Positions 23,348 to 30,556 of a stretch of 36,996 nucleotides of DNA are shown piece by piece. Position 1 is the stretch's first letter; each line of letters opens with the position of its first letter. Made by a program: the position numbers and the translations under genes. Origin of the DNA: Acidobacteriota bacterium (GTDB lineage Bacteria > Acidobacteriota > Terriglobia > Bryobacterales > Bryobacteraceae); contig JANXLY010000245.1 in NCBI GenBank assembly GCA_025354885.1, positions 1 through 36,996 on the forward strand, in the 5' to 3' direction. The notes under the pieces were generated by a model that did no database searches, had not been told where the DNA came from, and saw only the letters and a program-made list of their open reading frames with translations.

Positions 23348-25471
23348 TTAGAAACGCACTCTCCGCAACCGCAGAGCGTTTGCGACGACGGAGACTGAGC
23401 TAAAACTCATGGCGGCAGCGGCAATCATCGGACTCAGCAGCATTCCGAACAATGGGTAAAGCGCGCCCGCCGCGATCGGCACTCCCAGAGCGTTGTAGAT
23501 GAATGCGAAGAAGAGGTTTTGCCGGATGTTTCTCATGGTTGACTGGCTTAGCAGTCGCGCGCGGACGATTCCCCGGAGATCCCCTTTAACAAGGGTCACG
23601 CCGGCTGTCTCGATGGCTACATCGGTGCCGGTCCCCATGGCGATACCGACCTGGGCTTGCGCGAGGGCGGGAGCGTCATTTATCCCGTCACCCGCCATGG
23701 CAACGAAAAACCCTTTTTCCTGCAGGCGTCTGATCTGGTTGCCCTTGTCTTCCGGCAAAACTTCCGCGATCACGTCGTCGATACCCAACTTCTGTGCCAC
23801 CGCGTCGGCCGTCGTGCGGTTGTCGCCGGTAAGCATCACTATTCGTATCCCGGCGTCGTGCAACTGACGGATGGCCTCCGGCGTCGTCTCCTTGATAGGA
23901 TCGGCAACTCCAAGGAGCCCCGCAGCCTTGCCATTGATCGCAACGAACATGACAGTCTGGCCGCCCGCGCGTCCGGACTCAGCCTCTGTCGCGAGGGAGG
24001 CCACATCGATTCCCGCGTCTTCCATCAGCTTCCGATTGCCGAGCAGGACCGAAGCGCCGCCGACGCGAGCTTTGACGCCCTTACCTGTCACCGACTCGAA
24101 GGCCTCGCTGGCTGAGAATGGGAGGCCTTGTGCTTCGGCGGCCGCGACAATCGCAGCCGCGAGCGGATGTTCGCTGGCGCGCTCCAGACTGGCTGCGAGC
24201 TGAAGCAAACGCGTTTCGTCGAAACCTGGTGCGGGACGGATCGCGACCAGCTTTGGCTTGCCTTCGGTAAGAGTGCCGGTCTTGTCGACTACCAGCGTAT
24301 CCACTCTACGCAGAAACTCGATGGCTTCGGCGTTCTTGAACAGCACGCCCATCGTGGCGCCTTTGCCCGTGGCCACCATGATCGAGAGTGGCGTCGCCAA
24401 ACCCAATGCACACGGGCATGCGATTATCAGTACCGCCACGGCGTTGATCAGCGCATGCGCCATTCGCGGTGACGGCCCTGCTACTGCCCAGACGACAAAC
24501 GTGACTGCCGCGATCCCTACGACTGCCGGCACGAAGTAGCCGGCGACAGCGTCTGCAAGTTTCTGGATGGGTGCCCGACTGCGCTGAGCTTCCGAGACCA
24601 TGTGCACGATTCGCGCGAGCAGCATATCGGAGCCCACTCGCTCCGCGCGCATGACCAGCGATCCCGTACCGTTGATAGTGGCTCCGGTTACAGGCTCGCC
24701 GACCTTCTTCCCAACGGGCATTGGTTCACCCGTGATCATGGATTCGTCGACATTGCTTGCGCCCTCAATCACGATTCCGTCCACCGGAATCTTTTCGCCG
24801 GGACGCACGCGCAATCGGAATCCAACCTGGACCTGATCCAGTGGAACGTCTGCCTCGGACCCGTCATCGCGGATCAGGCGCGCCGTCTTCGGAGCGAGGC
24901 CCAGAAGAGCCCTGATCGCAGCGCCAGTCTCGCCGCGAGCTCTCAACTCCAGAACTTGACCTAACAGAACCAGCGTAATGATCGCGGCGGCAGCCTCGAA
25001 GTAGACCGCGACCTCACCGGTATTACCGCGGAAAGAGGCAGGGAAAATTGCGGGGATCAGGGCGGCGACGAGACTGTAAACATAGGCTACGCCGACACCC
25101 AAGCCAATCAGGGAGAACATGTTAAGGCTTCGGTTCACAACCGACTGCCAAAAGCGAACGAAGAAAGGCCAGCCGCCCCAGAGAACTACGGGAGTCGCCA
25201 GTGCCAGTTCAACCCAAGTCCATGTCCTCGGAGATAACCAGTTCTCAAGGAGGTGGCCGGGAACGTATTCGGCCATGGCTGAGATGACCAACGGGATCGT
25301 CAACCCGACACTGACCCAGAATCGCCGGATCATGTCCTTGAGTTCCGGATTTTCTTGCTGAACCGCTGAGGCGGCTCGGCGCTCAAGCGTCATGCCGCAG
25401 ATCGGACAGTTCCCCGGACCTGGCTGACGCACTTCAGGGTGCATTGGGCAGGTGTAGTCGTCTCCGTTCAT
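23348..25471 (-). CDS. copA: Cu(I)-exporting P1B-type ATPase
   Basis: This 707-aa ATPase starts with a heavy-metal-binding domain (CPMHPEV, CPICGM, residues 8-27) in place of the usual HMA domain. The P1B-1 signatures are present: Cys352-Pro-Cys354 in [11 protein letters not shown], the phosphorylated Asp396 in [16 protein letters not shown] (the HP motif), and [14 protein letters not shown]. Eight membrane helices can be traced. It would pump Cu(I) (or Ag(I)) from cytoplasm to periplasm, feeding the Cus pump and the oxidases. It is the first gene of the operon with the YHS, DUF5676 and SLT genes. No sigma-54-like site was found in the 140 bases upstream. Confidence 0.96.
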   Translation of the reverse strand: MNGDDYTCPMHPEVRQPGPGNCPICGMTLERRAASAVQQENPELKDMIRRFWVSVGLTIPLVISAMAEYVPGHLLENWLSPRTWTWVELALATPVVLWGGWPFFVRFWQSVVNRSLNMFSLIGLGVGVAYVYSLVAALIPAIFPASFRGNTGEVAVYFEAAAAIITLVLLGQVLELRARGETGAAIRALLGLAPKTARLIRDDGSEADVPLDQVQVGFRLRVRPGEKIPVDGIVIEGASNVDESMITGEPMPVGKKVGEPVTGATINGTGSLVMRAERVGSDMLLARIVHMVSEAQRSRAPIQKLADAVAGYFVPAVVGIAAVTFVVWAVAGPSPRMAHALINAVAVLIIACPCALGLATPLSIMVATGKGATMGVLFKNAEAIEFLRRVDTLVVDKTGTLTEGKPKLVAIRPAPGFDETRLLQLAASLERASEHPLAAAIVAAAEAQGLPFSASEAFESVTGKGVKARVGGASVLLGNRKLMEDAGIDVASLATEAESGRAGGQTVMFVAINGKAAGLLGVADPIKETTPEAIRQLHDAGIRIVMLTGDNRTTADAVAQKLGIDDVIAEVLPEDKGNQIRRLQEKGFFVAMAGDGINDAPALAQAQVGIAMGTGTDVAIETAGVTLVKGDLRGIVRARLLSQSTMRNIRQNLFFAFIYNALGVPIAAGALYPLFGMLLSPMIAAAAMSFSSVSVVANALRLRRVRF

Positions 25472-25611
25472 TTTGTTCCTGAACGCATCTGACTGAGCGG
25501 GATCTGCCCCTGACGGCGCACCCTTCGTCCGAACATCGTCCCGAGCGGTAACCGCTGCCGGGATGCTTTCTCCGTAACTGCTTGCCTGGACACTTCACCA
25601 CTAATTTTCAC

Positions 25612-25968
25612 TTAGGTGGCCGTGGCAGTCTTTGCCTGCGGCTCGGGACTGTCTTGGACCTCGACAATGCGGTTCATTGTGCCAAAAGGGTTGGGCACGC
25701 ACCCTTCGCCAGCCAGCCCGTCTTCGTTCCCCGGCTCGCAGCACCAGACGCCGTCCACAACAAACTTGTACTCGTGACGTCCGGCGTTCAGTTCGAATGA
25801 AGTGCGCCACGTCCCGTCATCCTGACGCTCCATCGATGTGTTCTTTGGATCCCAGCCATTGAAGGTCCCGGCCAGAAATACGCTTTGCGCCTCTGGCGCG
25901 GCGCATGCGAAAGAAGTCTTGCAGCAACTCTTACAACTCTTAGGTTCCGTCTTGTGGTGTTTTGACAT
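25612..25968 (-). CDS. glycogen-binding (AMPK-type CBM48) domain protein, Cys-rich
   Basis: This 118-aa protein has good ribosome binding site AGGAGAAGA. The N-terminus is Lys/Cys-rich with Cys 12, 15, 16 and 22. Residues of about 28-105 form an AMPK-beta/isoamylase-like glycogen-binding domain: VFLAGTFNGWDPKNTSM, then GTWRTSFELNAGRHEYKFVV and DGVWCCEPG. There is no signal peptide, so it is cytoplasmic. Glycogen-binding modules of this kind attach enzymes to alpha-glucans, and the alpha-glucan phosphorylase at 30557 would be a natural partner. The extra Cys residues are odd for a carbohydrate domain and may bind metal. Confidence 0.85.
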   Translation of the reverse strand: MSKHHKTEPKSCKSCCKTSFACAAPEAQSVFLAGTFNGWDPKNTSMERQDDGTWRTSFELNAGRHEYKFVVDGVWCCEPGNEDGLAGEGCVPNPFGTMNRIVEVQDSPEPQAKTATAT

Positions 25969-26017
25969 TGTCTTCTCCTATTCACCCGTGGTTTAATCGT
26001 CATCCGCCGCACAAGGG

Positions 26018-26048
26018 CTGGCAGAGACTCTGCTAAGAACTCTGCCGG
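26018..26048. promoter_or_regulatory. inverted repeat upstream of the CBM gene
   Basis: GGCAGAG (26020-26026) and CTCTGCC (26040-26046) are inverted 13 bases apart. The left arm is also part of the exact palindrome GCAGAG-A-CTCTGC (26021-26033), giving three half-sites within 27 bases. They lie about 50 bases before the CBM gene start, a position suited to a regulator. Confidence 0.4.
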
Positions 26049-26078
26049 CTGTGACGCGAACGCACGACGCTCAGCCGC

Positions 26079-26465
26079 TTACTTGGCGTCTTTGGCCATT
26101 GCCGTATGGTCAGCCGCCAGTTGCCGATCTGCCTTCGCGGCCTTCCTGAGCTGTGCCGCCGTTGCTGTGCAGTGGTTACTCATGTTGTGTTTCACCTCCT
26201 GTGGTGCCGAGGTCCCCCTCAATCGGACGGCCTCATCCGCGTGTAACTGTGCCTCCGCCTCCAGTTCCTCAGCTTGGGCGGTGTAGTGAGCCGCCAGGCG
26301 TTCATGGTCCTGCGCCGTCCTGGCGTTGGGCATGAGGCCCTTCAGTTCATCCTTCGTTAACAGTTTGCTGTCGGCCGCCTGCAGGGAAACGGCACCAGCG
26401 AAGACGGTCATTACGGTGAGCAGCAGTGCGATTCGCACGCTGCCAAAGTTCCAATGATTCAACAT
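26079..26465 (-). CDS. secreted helical protein of unknown function
   Basis: This 128-aa protein has an N-terminal signal peptide (IALLLTVMTVFAGAVSLQAA), followed by a mostly helical, Ala/Glu-rich part. The heptad-like stretch RLAAHYTAQAEELEAEAQLH and the closing TAAQLRKAAKADRQLAADHT suggest a coiled coil. Each half has His and Glu residues (HYTAQAEE, HADEAVRL, HTAMAKDA) in a loosely repeated pattern. The ribosome binding site AAAAGGAGAAAG is strong. A hairpin and a sigma-54-like site precede it. A metal stress role is possible from context only. Confidence 0.65.
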   Translation of the reverse strand: MLNHWNFGSVRIALLLTVMTVFAGAVSLQAADSKLLTKDELKGLMPNARTAQDHERLAAHYTAQAEELEAEAQLHADEAVRLRGTSAPQEVKHNMSNHCTATAAQLRKAAKADRQLAADHTAMAKDAK

Positions 26466-26484
26466 GTTCTTTCTCCTTTTGATC

Positions 26485-26507
26485 TGAGACTTCGTGCGAA
26501 GTACTCA
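26485..26507 (-). promoter_or_regulatory. hairpin in the leader of the 26079-26465 gene
   Basis: TGAG-ACTTCG and CGAAGT-(A)-CTCA pair over ten bases with one bulged A and a two-base loop. It stands about ten bases before the ribosome binding site, within the 102-base leader predicted from the sigma-54 site. Confidence 0.4.
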
Positions 26508-26576
26508 GACCGGCTTGGGTCATTTGCGACCGTCGGACGGGGGCGGCTAAATTCTTGCTTTCGCGCCTTCAATAAC

Positions 26577-26592
26577 AGCACGCCGAATGCCA
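26577..26592 (-). promoter_or_regulatory. candidate sigma-54 promoter of the 26079-26465 gene
   Basis: On the minus strand the sequence is TGGCATTCGGCGTGCT. This is the best -24 box of the five (TGGCAT against consensus TGGCAC), with GG and GC correctly spaced. Predicted start near 26567. Confidence 0.5.
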
Positions 26593-26844
26593 ATTCTAAG
26601 TGTCTGGATTTCGATGAGTTGGGAGCCTGACCTCGTCGGCCCGAACTTCCGGGATGAGCCACTCGGGTGCCTCAAATCAGGCAAAGCCCGCTTGTCGAGG
26701 TGGTGCCCGGAAATTCCAAGGGGGCAACGACGGGGGCTGGCTGGGACTGCAGTTAGAGGAGAGCTATCCGAATGCGCGCGGTGGTCGACCGCAACGTCGC
26801 AAGGTGAACGTCGTCGCGAATGTTCGGCGCGGGCGTCGGATTGG
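26593..26844. other. gene-free stretch between kinase stop and sigma-54 site
   Basis: Together with the leader region, about 380 bases from 26466 to 26844 carry no supportable gene. Frames on the plus strand here are antisense to the kinase and lack protein-like character. I see no terminator with a T run. Confidence 0.4.
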
Positions 26845-27906
26845 TCACTCGTGCTGGGTGATGGGCAAGGCCAGGGTGAACGTCATGCCGGTTTCGGTGT
26901 TTCGTTCTACGGTGATTCGGCCTTTATGTTGCGTCATGATCTGATACGAGATGGGGAGCCCGAGACCGGTGCCGCCTGCTTTGGTCGTATAGAACGGGTC
27001 GAAAATCCTCTCTGTATCCTCCGCAGCGATCCCGCCGCCCTCATCCCTCACCCGAATGAGCACGACATCGCCTTGTTGGTGTACCGAAACCAACACGGTG
27101 CCTCCCGCCGGAGTCGCCTGAAGAGCGTTCAGGGTGACGTTCAGCAACGCTTGGGTCATCTGCTCCGCGTCGCACTCGACCGGCACCCTCGTCGGCTCAA
27201 TCTCGCACTCAAGGCGTGTCCCTTTGTGCTGTGCAGTGTGAGATGTTAGGTCCACAACTGTCCTGACGATACTGTCAATTTGGACCTGTTTGATCTGTGG
27301 AGTCCTGGGGCGGGAGAAGTCGAGGAGATTCGAAAGCAACCCGTTGAGGCGTTTTGCCTCCTTTTTTATAATCCCCAGGAATTCGCGCCGCCTTTCCTCG
27401 CTCACGGTTCTCTCCACGATGTCGACGGCCCCTTCGATACTGCCCAACGGGTTGCGGATCTCGTGCGCCAGGCTCGCCGCGAGTTGCCCCACCGCCGAGA
27501 GGCGGTCCGCGCGTCGCAACTTGCTGAAGCTTTCTTCTAACTGCTTGTTCGCCATGCGTAGCTGCTCCGCTGTGTCCGAGAGCTCGCTTGCCCGCTTCCG
27601 TTCACGATCCGACAGCACGCCCGTCAGGGTGCCAACGGCAAGGAATACTACGATCTCGGCGTACTTCGAGTTCGCCTCACCGGCAGAGTGGCGCCACGAG
27701 ACCAGAATGTGCGGTATATAGCAGGCTCCAGCACAAGCCGCGGCGGTAAGCCCCCCAGTCAGACCGAAGGAAAGCGCGGCGACAACTATGGGCAGGTAAT
27801 AGAGGCGTTCCAGGATCTCGTGCCAGAGCATCATCCTGGTGGGACTCACATAGTGCGCGATGGTGATGAGCAGCATAGCGCCGTAGATCGACCAGTATCG
27901 TCTCAT
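26845..27906 (-). CDS. membrane sensor histidine kinase, NtrB-like
   Basis: This 353-aa kinase has an N-terminal membrane part with about four hydrophobic segments (IYGAMLLITIAHYV, LPIVVAALSFGLTGG, TAAACAGACYIPHIL, AEIVVFLAVGTLTGVL) and no periplasmic sensor domain of note. A short coiled coil follows. The H box is LAHEIRNPLGSIEG with His148. The ATPase part has NVTLNALQATPAGG (N box), DEGGGIAAED (G1), FDPFYTTKAGGTGLGL (F and G2). GGGAG precedes the start. It lies 23 bases behind the response regulator. It probably phosphorylates this regulator and perhaps the first one as well, since no other kinase is in the window. Confidence 0.93.
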   Translation of the reverse strand: MRRYWSIYGAMLLITIAHYVSPTRMMLWHEILERLYYLPIVVAALSFGLTGGLTAAACAGACYIPHILVSWRHSAGEANSKYAEIVVFLAVGTLTGVLSDRERKRASELSDTAEQLRMANKQLEESFSKLRRADRLSAVGQLAASLAHEIRNPLGSIEGAVDIVERTVSEERRREFLGIIKKEAKRLNGLLSNLLDFSRPRTPQIKQVQIDSIVRTVVDLTSHTAQHKGTRLECEIEPTRVPVECDAEQMTQALLNVTLNALQATPAGGTVLVSVHQQGDVVLIRVRDEGGGIAAEDTERIFDPFYTTKAGGTGLGLPISYQIMTQHKGRITVERNTETGMTFTLALPITQHE

Positions 27907-27929
27907 TTACCATGCTCCCAGACGTTCGT

Positions 27930-29333
27930 TCAACTGGCGCGAGGGCCACTTTGCTCATCCGCCCCGCCATTGCTTCGGAGTCCAAACCTTTCCATCCGGT
28001 AAATCAGGGTCTTCCGGCTCAGGTCCAGGTATCGCGCTGCCTGAGTCTGATTCCAGTTGAATCGCACGAGCGCCTGAAGAATTAATTCCTTCTCGATGGC
28101 TTCGAGGCTAATTCCCTCCGCGGGGAGGTCCATGCGCAGAATGTCCACAACGGGCGCCTGATGCCGCAACACTTCCGGCAAGTCCTCAATGGTGACTTCT
28201 TCAGCCGCGGCGAGGACCACCAGCCGCTCGATCACGTTCTCCAGCTCTCGAATATTGCCGGGCCAACGCCAGGATGAGAAATATGGCAGTAGATCCCCTG
28301 GCAATTTCAGGTTTGGCCTGCCAAGCCTCTCCTTTGCCCGTGCAAAGAAGTGTTCGACCAGTTCGGCAATGTCATCTTTTCGCTCCCGAAGAGGAGGCAT
28401 TTCAATCGGGACCACGTTCAGACGATAGTAGAGGTCTTCCCGAAATCTCCCTTCCACCACCATCGCCAGCAGATCGCGGTGCGTCGCTGCAACAATTCGG
28501 ACATCGACTTCGAGGCTGCCCACCAGGCCGACTTTGTCGATCTCGTGTTCCTGAATCAAACGGAGTAGTTTGACCTGCATCTCCAGCGGAATCTCGCCTA
28601 TCTCATCGAGGAAAACAGTTCCCCCGGCCGCAGCCTCAATTTTCCCCTTCTTGTCGCCCAGCGCGCCTGTAAACGAACCCTTGACGTGTCCGAACAACTC
28701 CGATTCGAGGAGCTCTCTTGGAATCGAGCCGCAGTTGATTGTCACGAACGGCCGGCTCCTGCGAAAGCTGCTCTGGTGAATGCCCTGGGCAATCAATTCT
28801 TTCCCGGTACCCGTCTCACCGCGGATCAGAACCGTCACGTCGGTCTGAGCGGCGCGTGCTGCCGTGTCCAGTGCTGATAGCAGGTCCTTTGAGTGGCCGA
28901 GAACGTTTTCGAAGCCAACCTTCTGACCGAGCGATGCGCGCAACGTCTGAACCTCTTCTTGCAGCGACAGGCGTTCCAGCGCCCGCGTTACCACCAGCCG
29001 CAGGTTCTCGGGATTGACCGGCTTTGTGACGTAGTCGTAGGCACCGAGTTTCATGGCCTCGACAGCGCTTCCAACCGTGCCAAAAGCAGTGACGAGAACG
29101 ACAGTTGTCTCCGGGTATTCCGAACGGATCTTCCGCAAGAGTTCAATTCCAGACATGCCGGGCATGCTGAGATCCGTGATCACGAGATCCTCAGCGCGGC
29201 GTGAGAGGACGCCGAGGGCGTCTTCGGCGCTGCACGCCGTGGCGACCGTGTAGCCTTCATCTTCCAACTGGACCTGCGTCACGCGACGCAGACTCTCGTC
29301 GTCATCGACCACAAGGATGCGACGGCTTCTCAT
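27930..29333 (-). CDS. NtrC-type sigma-54 response regulator (second copy)
   Basis: This 467-aa regulator has receiver Asp54 in [12 protein letters not shown]+ Walker A GETGTGKE, the GSFTGA loop, and a Fis-type HTH ending [17 protein letters not shown]. The last 50 or so residues are nearly identical to those of the first regulator (compare PPEGISLEGIEKELIL with [16 protein letters not shown]), so both should bind the same DNA site. The kinase gene follows at 23 bases. A sigma-54-like site lies upstream at 29359-29374, which suggests autoregulation. The family resembles ZraR/HydG, the metal-responsive sigma-54 activators; that relation is inferred. Confidence 0.94.
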   Translation of the reverse strand: MRSRRILVVDDDESLRRVTQVQLEDEGYTVATACSAEDALGVLSRRAEDLVITDLSMPGMSGIELLRKIRSEYPETTVVLVTAFGTVGSAVEAMKLGAYDYVTKPVNPENLRLVVTRALERLSLQEEVQTLRASLGQKVGFENVLGHSKDLLSALDTAARAAQTDVTVLIRGETGTGKELIAQGIHQSSFRRSRPFVTINCGSIPRELLESELFGHVKGSFTGALGDKKGKIEAAAGGTVFLDEIGEIPLEMQVKLLRLIQEHEIDKVGLVGSLEVDVRIVAATHRDLLAMVVEGRFREDLYYRLNVVPIEMPPLRERKDDIAELVEHFFARAKERLGRPNLKLPGDLLPYFSSWRWPGNIRELENVIERLVVLAAAEEVTIEDLPEVLRHQAPVVDILRMDLPAEGISLEAIEKELILQALVRFNWNQTQAARYLDLSRKTLIYRMERFGLRSNGGADEQSGPRAS

Positions 29334-29358
29334 TGGCTAAACATCCCGCTCTGCGTTA

Positions 29359-29374
29359 AGCACGCTTCGGACCA
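29359..29374 (-). promoter_or_regulatory. candidate sigma-54 promoter of regulator-kinase operon
   Basis: On the minus strand the sequence is TGGTCCGAAGCGTGCT, sharing its first eight bases with the oxidase site at 8657. Predicted start near 29348, only 15 bases before the ATG. Confidence 0.45.
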
Positions 29375-29577
29375 TCCGTGATTCACATCATATCTGGGGC
29401 TCGCGCGGTGGCGTGAAGCCCCGGACGACGCCCAATCGCCCTAAATCGGGCAGCAGCTTGCCTCAGATCCGCCACTAACGAGCGCCATCCGTACACCAGG
29501 AAGCCCATGAAGGACTCCAAACCTACTCAATCTAGGGGCAGCCAACGCGAGGCATCGCAGTAAGCCATGATTTCGAC

Positions 29578-29593
29578 TGGCCCGGAAAATGCA
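29578..29593 (+). promoter_or_regulatory. candidate sigma-54 promoter of DUF2933 pair
   Basis: TGGCCCGGAAAATGCA matches TGG-N9-TGC, with an A-rich spacer and -12 box ATGCA. The predicted start is near 29604, four bases before the ATG at 29608. Either the mRNA is almost leaderless, or translation begins at the ATG at 29665. The 203 bases between this site and the opposite one at 29374 contain only an imperfect GGGGCT/AGCCCC inverted pair near 29396-29422. Confidence 0.45.
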
Positions 29594-29607
29594 CGAGCTA
29601 CTGGGTC

Positions 29608-29823
29608 ATGCAACCTTCAAATGAGACTAAGCGGGAAAGCCGGGCATTTCAGATCCCTTGGGAAATGGGCCTCTGTCTGTTTTTGGCGATAGCAGTCTTC
29701 TTCCTGTGGCAGGAGCACCGGGCACACATCCTCGGGTTCCTTCCATACGCCCTGCTGCTCGCCTGCCCATTGATTCATCTATTCATGCATCACGGCCACG
29801 AGGGGAAAGGAGACCACTCATGA
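29608..29823 (+). CDS. DUF2933 family small membrane protein
   Basis: This 71-aa protein has two membrane segments (MGLCLFLAIAVFFLW and FLPYALLLACPLIHLFM) joined by EHRAHILG, then HHGHEGKGDHS. EHRAHxxGxLPY and CPLxHLFMHHGH are the DUF2933 marks. The His-rich end may bind metal. The stop overlaps the start of the methyltransferase-like gene (ATGA). Such pairs are frequent in heavy-metal islands, but no function is known. Confidence 0.88.
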   Translation: MQPSNETKRESRAFQIPWEMGLCLFLAIAVFFLWQEHRAHILGFLPYALLLACPLIHLFMHHGHEGKGDHS

Positions 29824-30500
29824 ATCACGGAAACGATGTACCGGCCTATGGGCTGTGGTCGCTTGTCCTGATCAACTCGGCAGTCTTTATCCTGTTCGCC
29901 TTCAGCTTCTTCAAGCCGAATACGAAGCGCGACTGGCGCACTTTCGGAGGGTTCTCGGCTTTCATCGCCGCACTTTTCATTGAGATGTATGGATTTCCGC
30001 TGACCATCTATCTGTTGTCGGGCTGGCTCGCGCGGCGATTTCCCGGGGTAGACCCACTGGGCCACGATTTCGGGCATCTCTGGTACACGCTTATGGGCTT
30101 CAAGGGCGATCCTCATTTAAACCCCGTCCATATCGCGAGCAACCTGTTCATCGTCGCAGGTTTCATTCTCCTGTCCGCCGCCTGGCGGGTGCTGTATCAG
30201 GCGCAACGTCGGGGAAAGCTTGCAACCGGTGGCCCGTATGCGCGCGTCCGGCATCCGCAGTACGCAGCCTTTACCATGATCATGTTTGGATTCTTATTGC
30301 AGTGGCCAACGCTCGTAACCCTAGTTATGTTTCCGATTCTCGTCACGGTATACGCCAGACTCGCCCGCCGGGAAGAGCGTGAAGTCGCGGCGCAGTTTGG
30401 CTCGGCTTGGGATGCATACGCCGGCAGGGTTCCTCGGTTTTTCCCGCACCTGTCCCTTCATGCCGCCACTGCGAGTAGCGACCAGGAGGCTCATGTCTGA
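29820..30500 (+). CDS. isoprenylcysteine carboxyl methyltransferase-like membrane protein
   Basis: This 226-aa protein starts at the ATG at 29820 (MNHGNDVPAYGLWSLVLINS). It has five or six membrane segments. The C-terminal part has GPYARVRHPQYAAFTMIMFG and a late EREVAAQFGSAWDAYAGRVP, the pattern of the ICMT/PEMT group that uses S-adenosylmethionine at the membrane face. The substrate in bacteria is unknown. It overlaps the DUF2933 gene by four bases and probably works with it. Confidence 0.85.
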   Translation: MNHGNDVPAYGLWSLVLINSAVFILFAFSFFKPNTKRDWRTFGGFSAFIAALFIEMYGFPLTIYLLSGWLARRFPGVDPLGHDFGHLWYTLMGFKGDPHLNPVHIASNLFIVAGFILLSAAWRVLYQAQRRGKLATGGPYARVRHPQYAAFTMIMFGFLLQWPTLVTLVMFPILVTVYARLARREEREVAAQFGSAWDAYAGRVPRFFPHLSLHAATASSDQEAHV

Positions 30501-30556
30501 CCGCTGTTTGGCATGAGGCATGGACCTTCTTTCGCGATCACCGAGTAGACAACCCA

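Noticed and set aside
26587..27249. A 220-codon plus-strand frame
   Set aside because: It runs antisense to the histidine kinase catalytic domain and has no family resemblance.
30507..30525. TGGCAT match before glgP
   Set aside because: The -12 part reads TGG instead of TGC.
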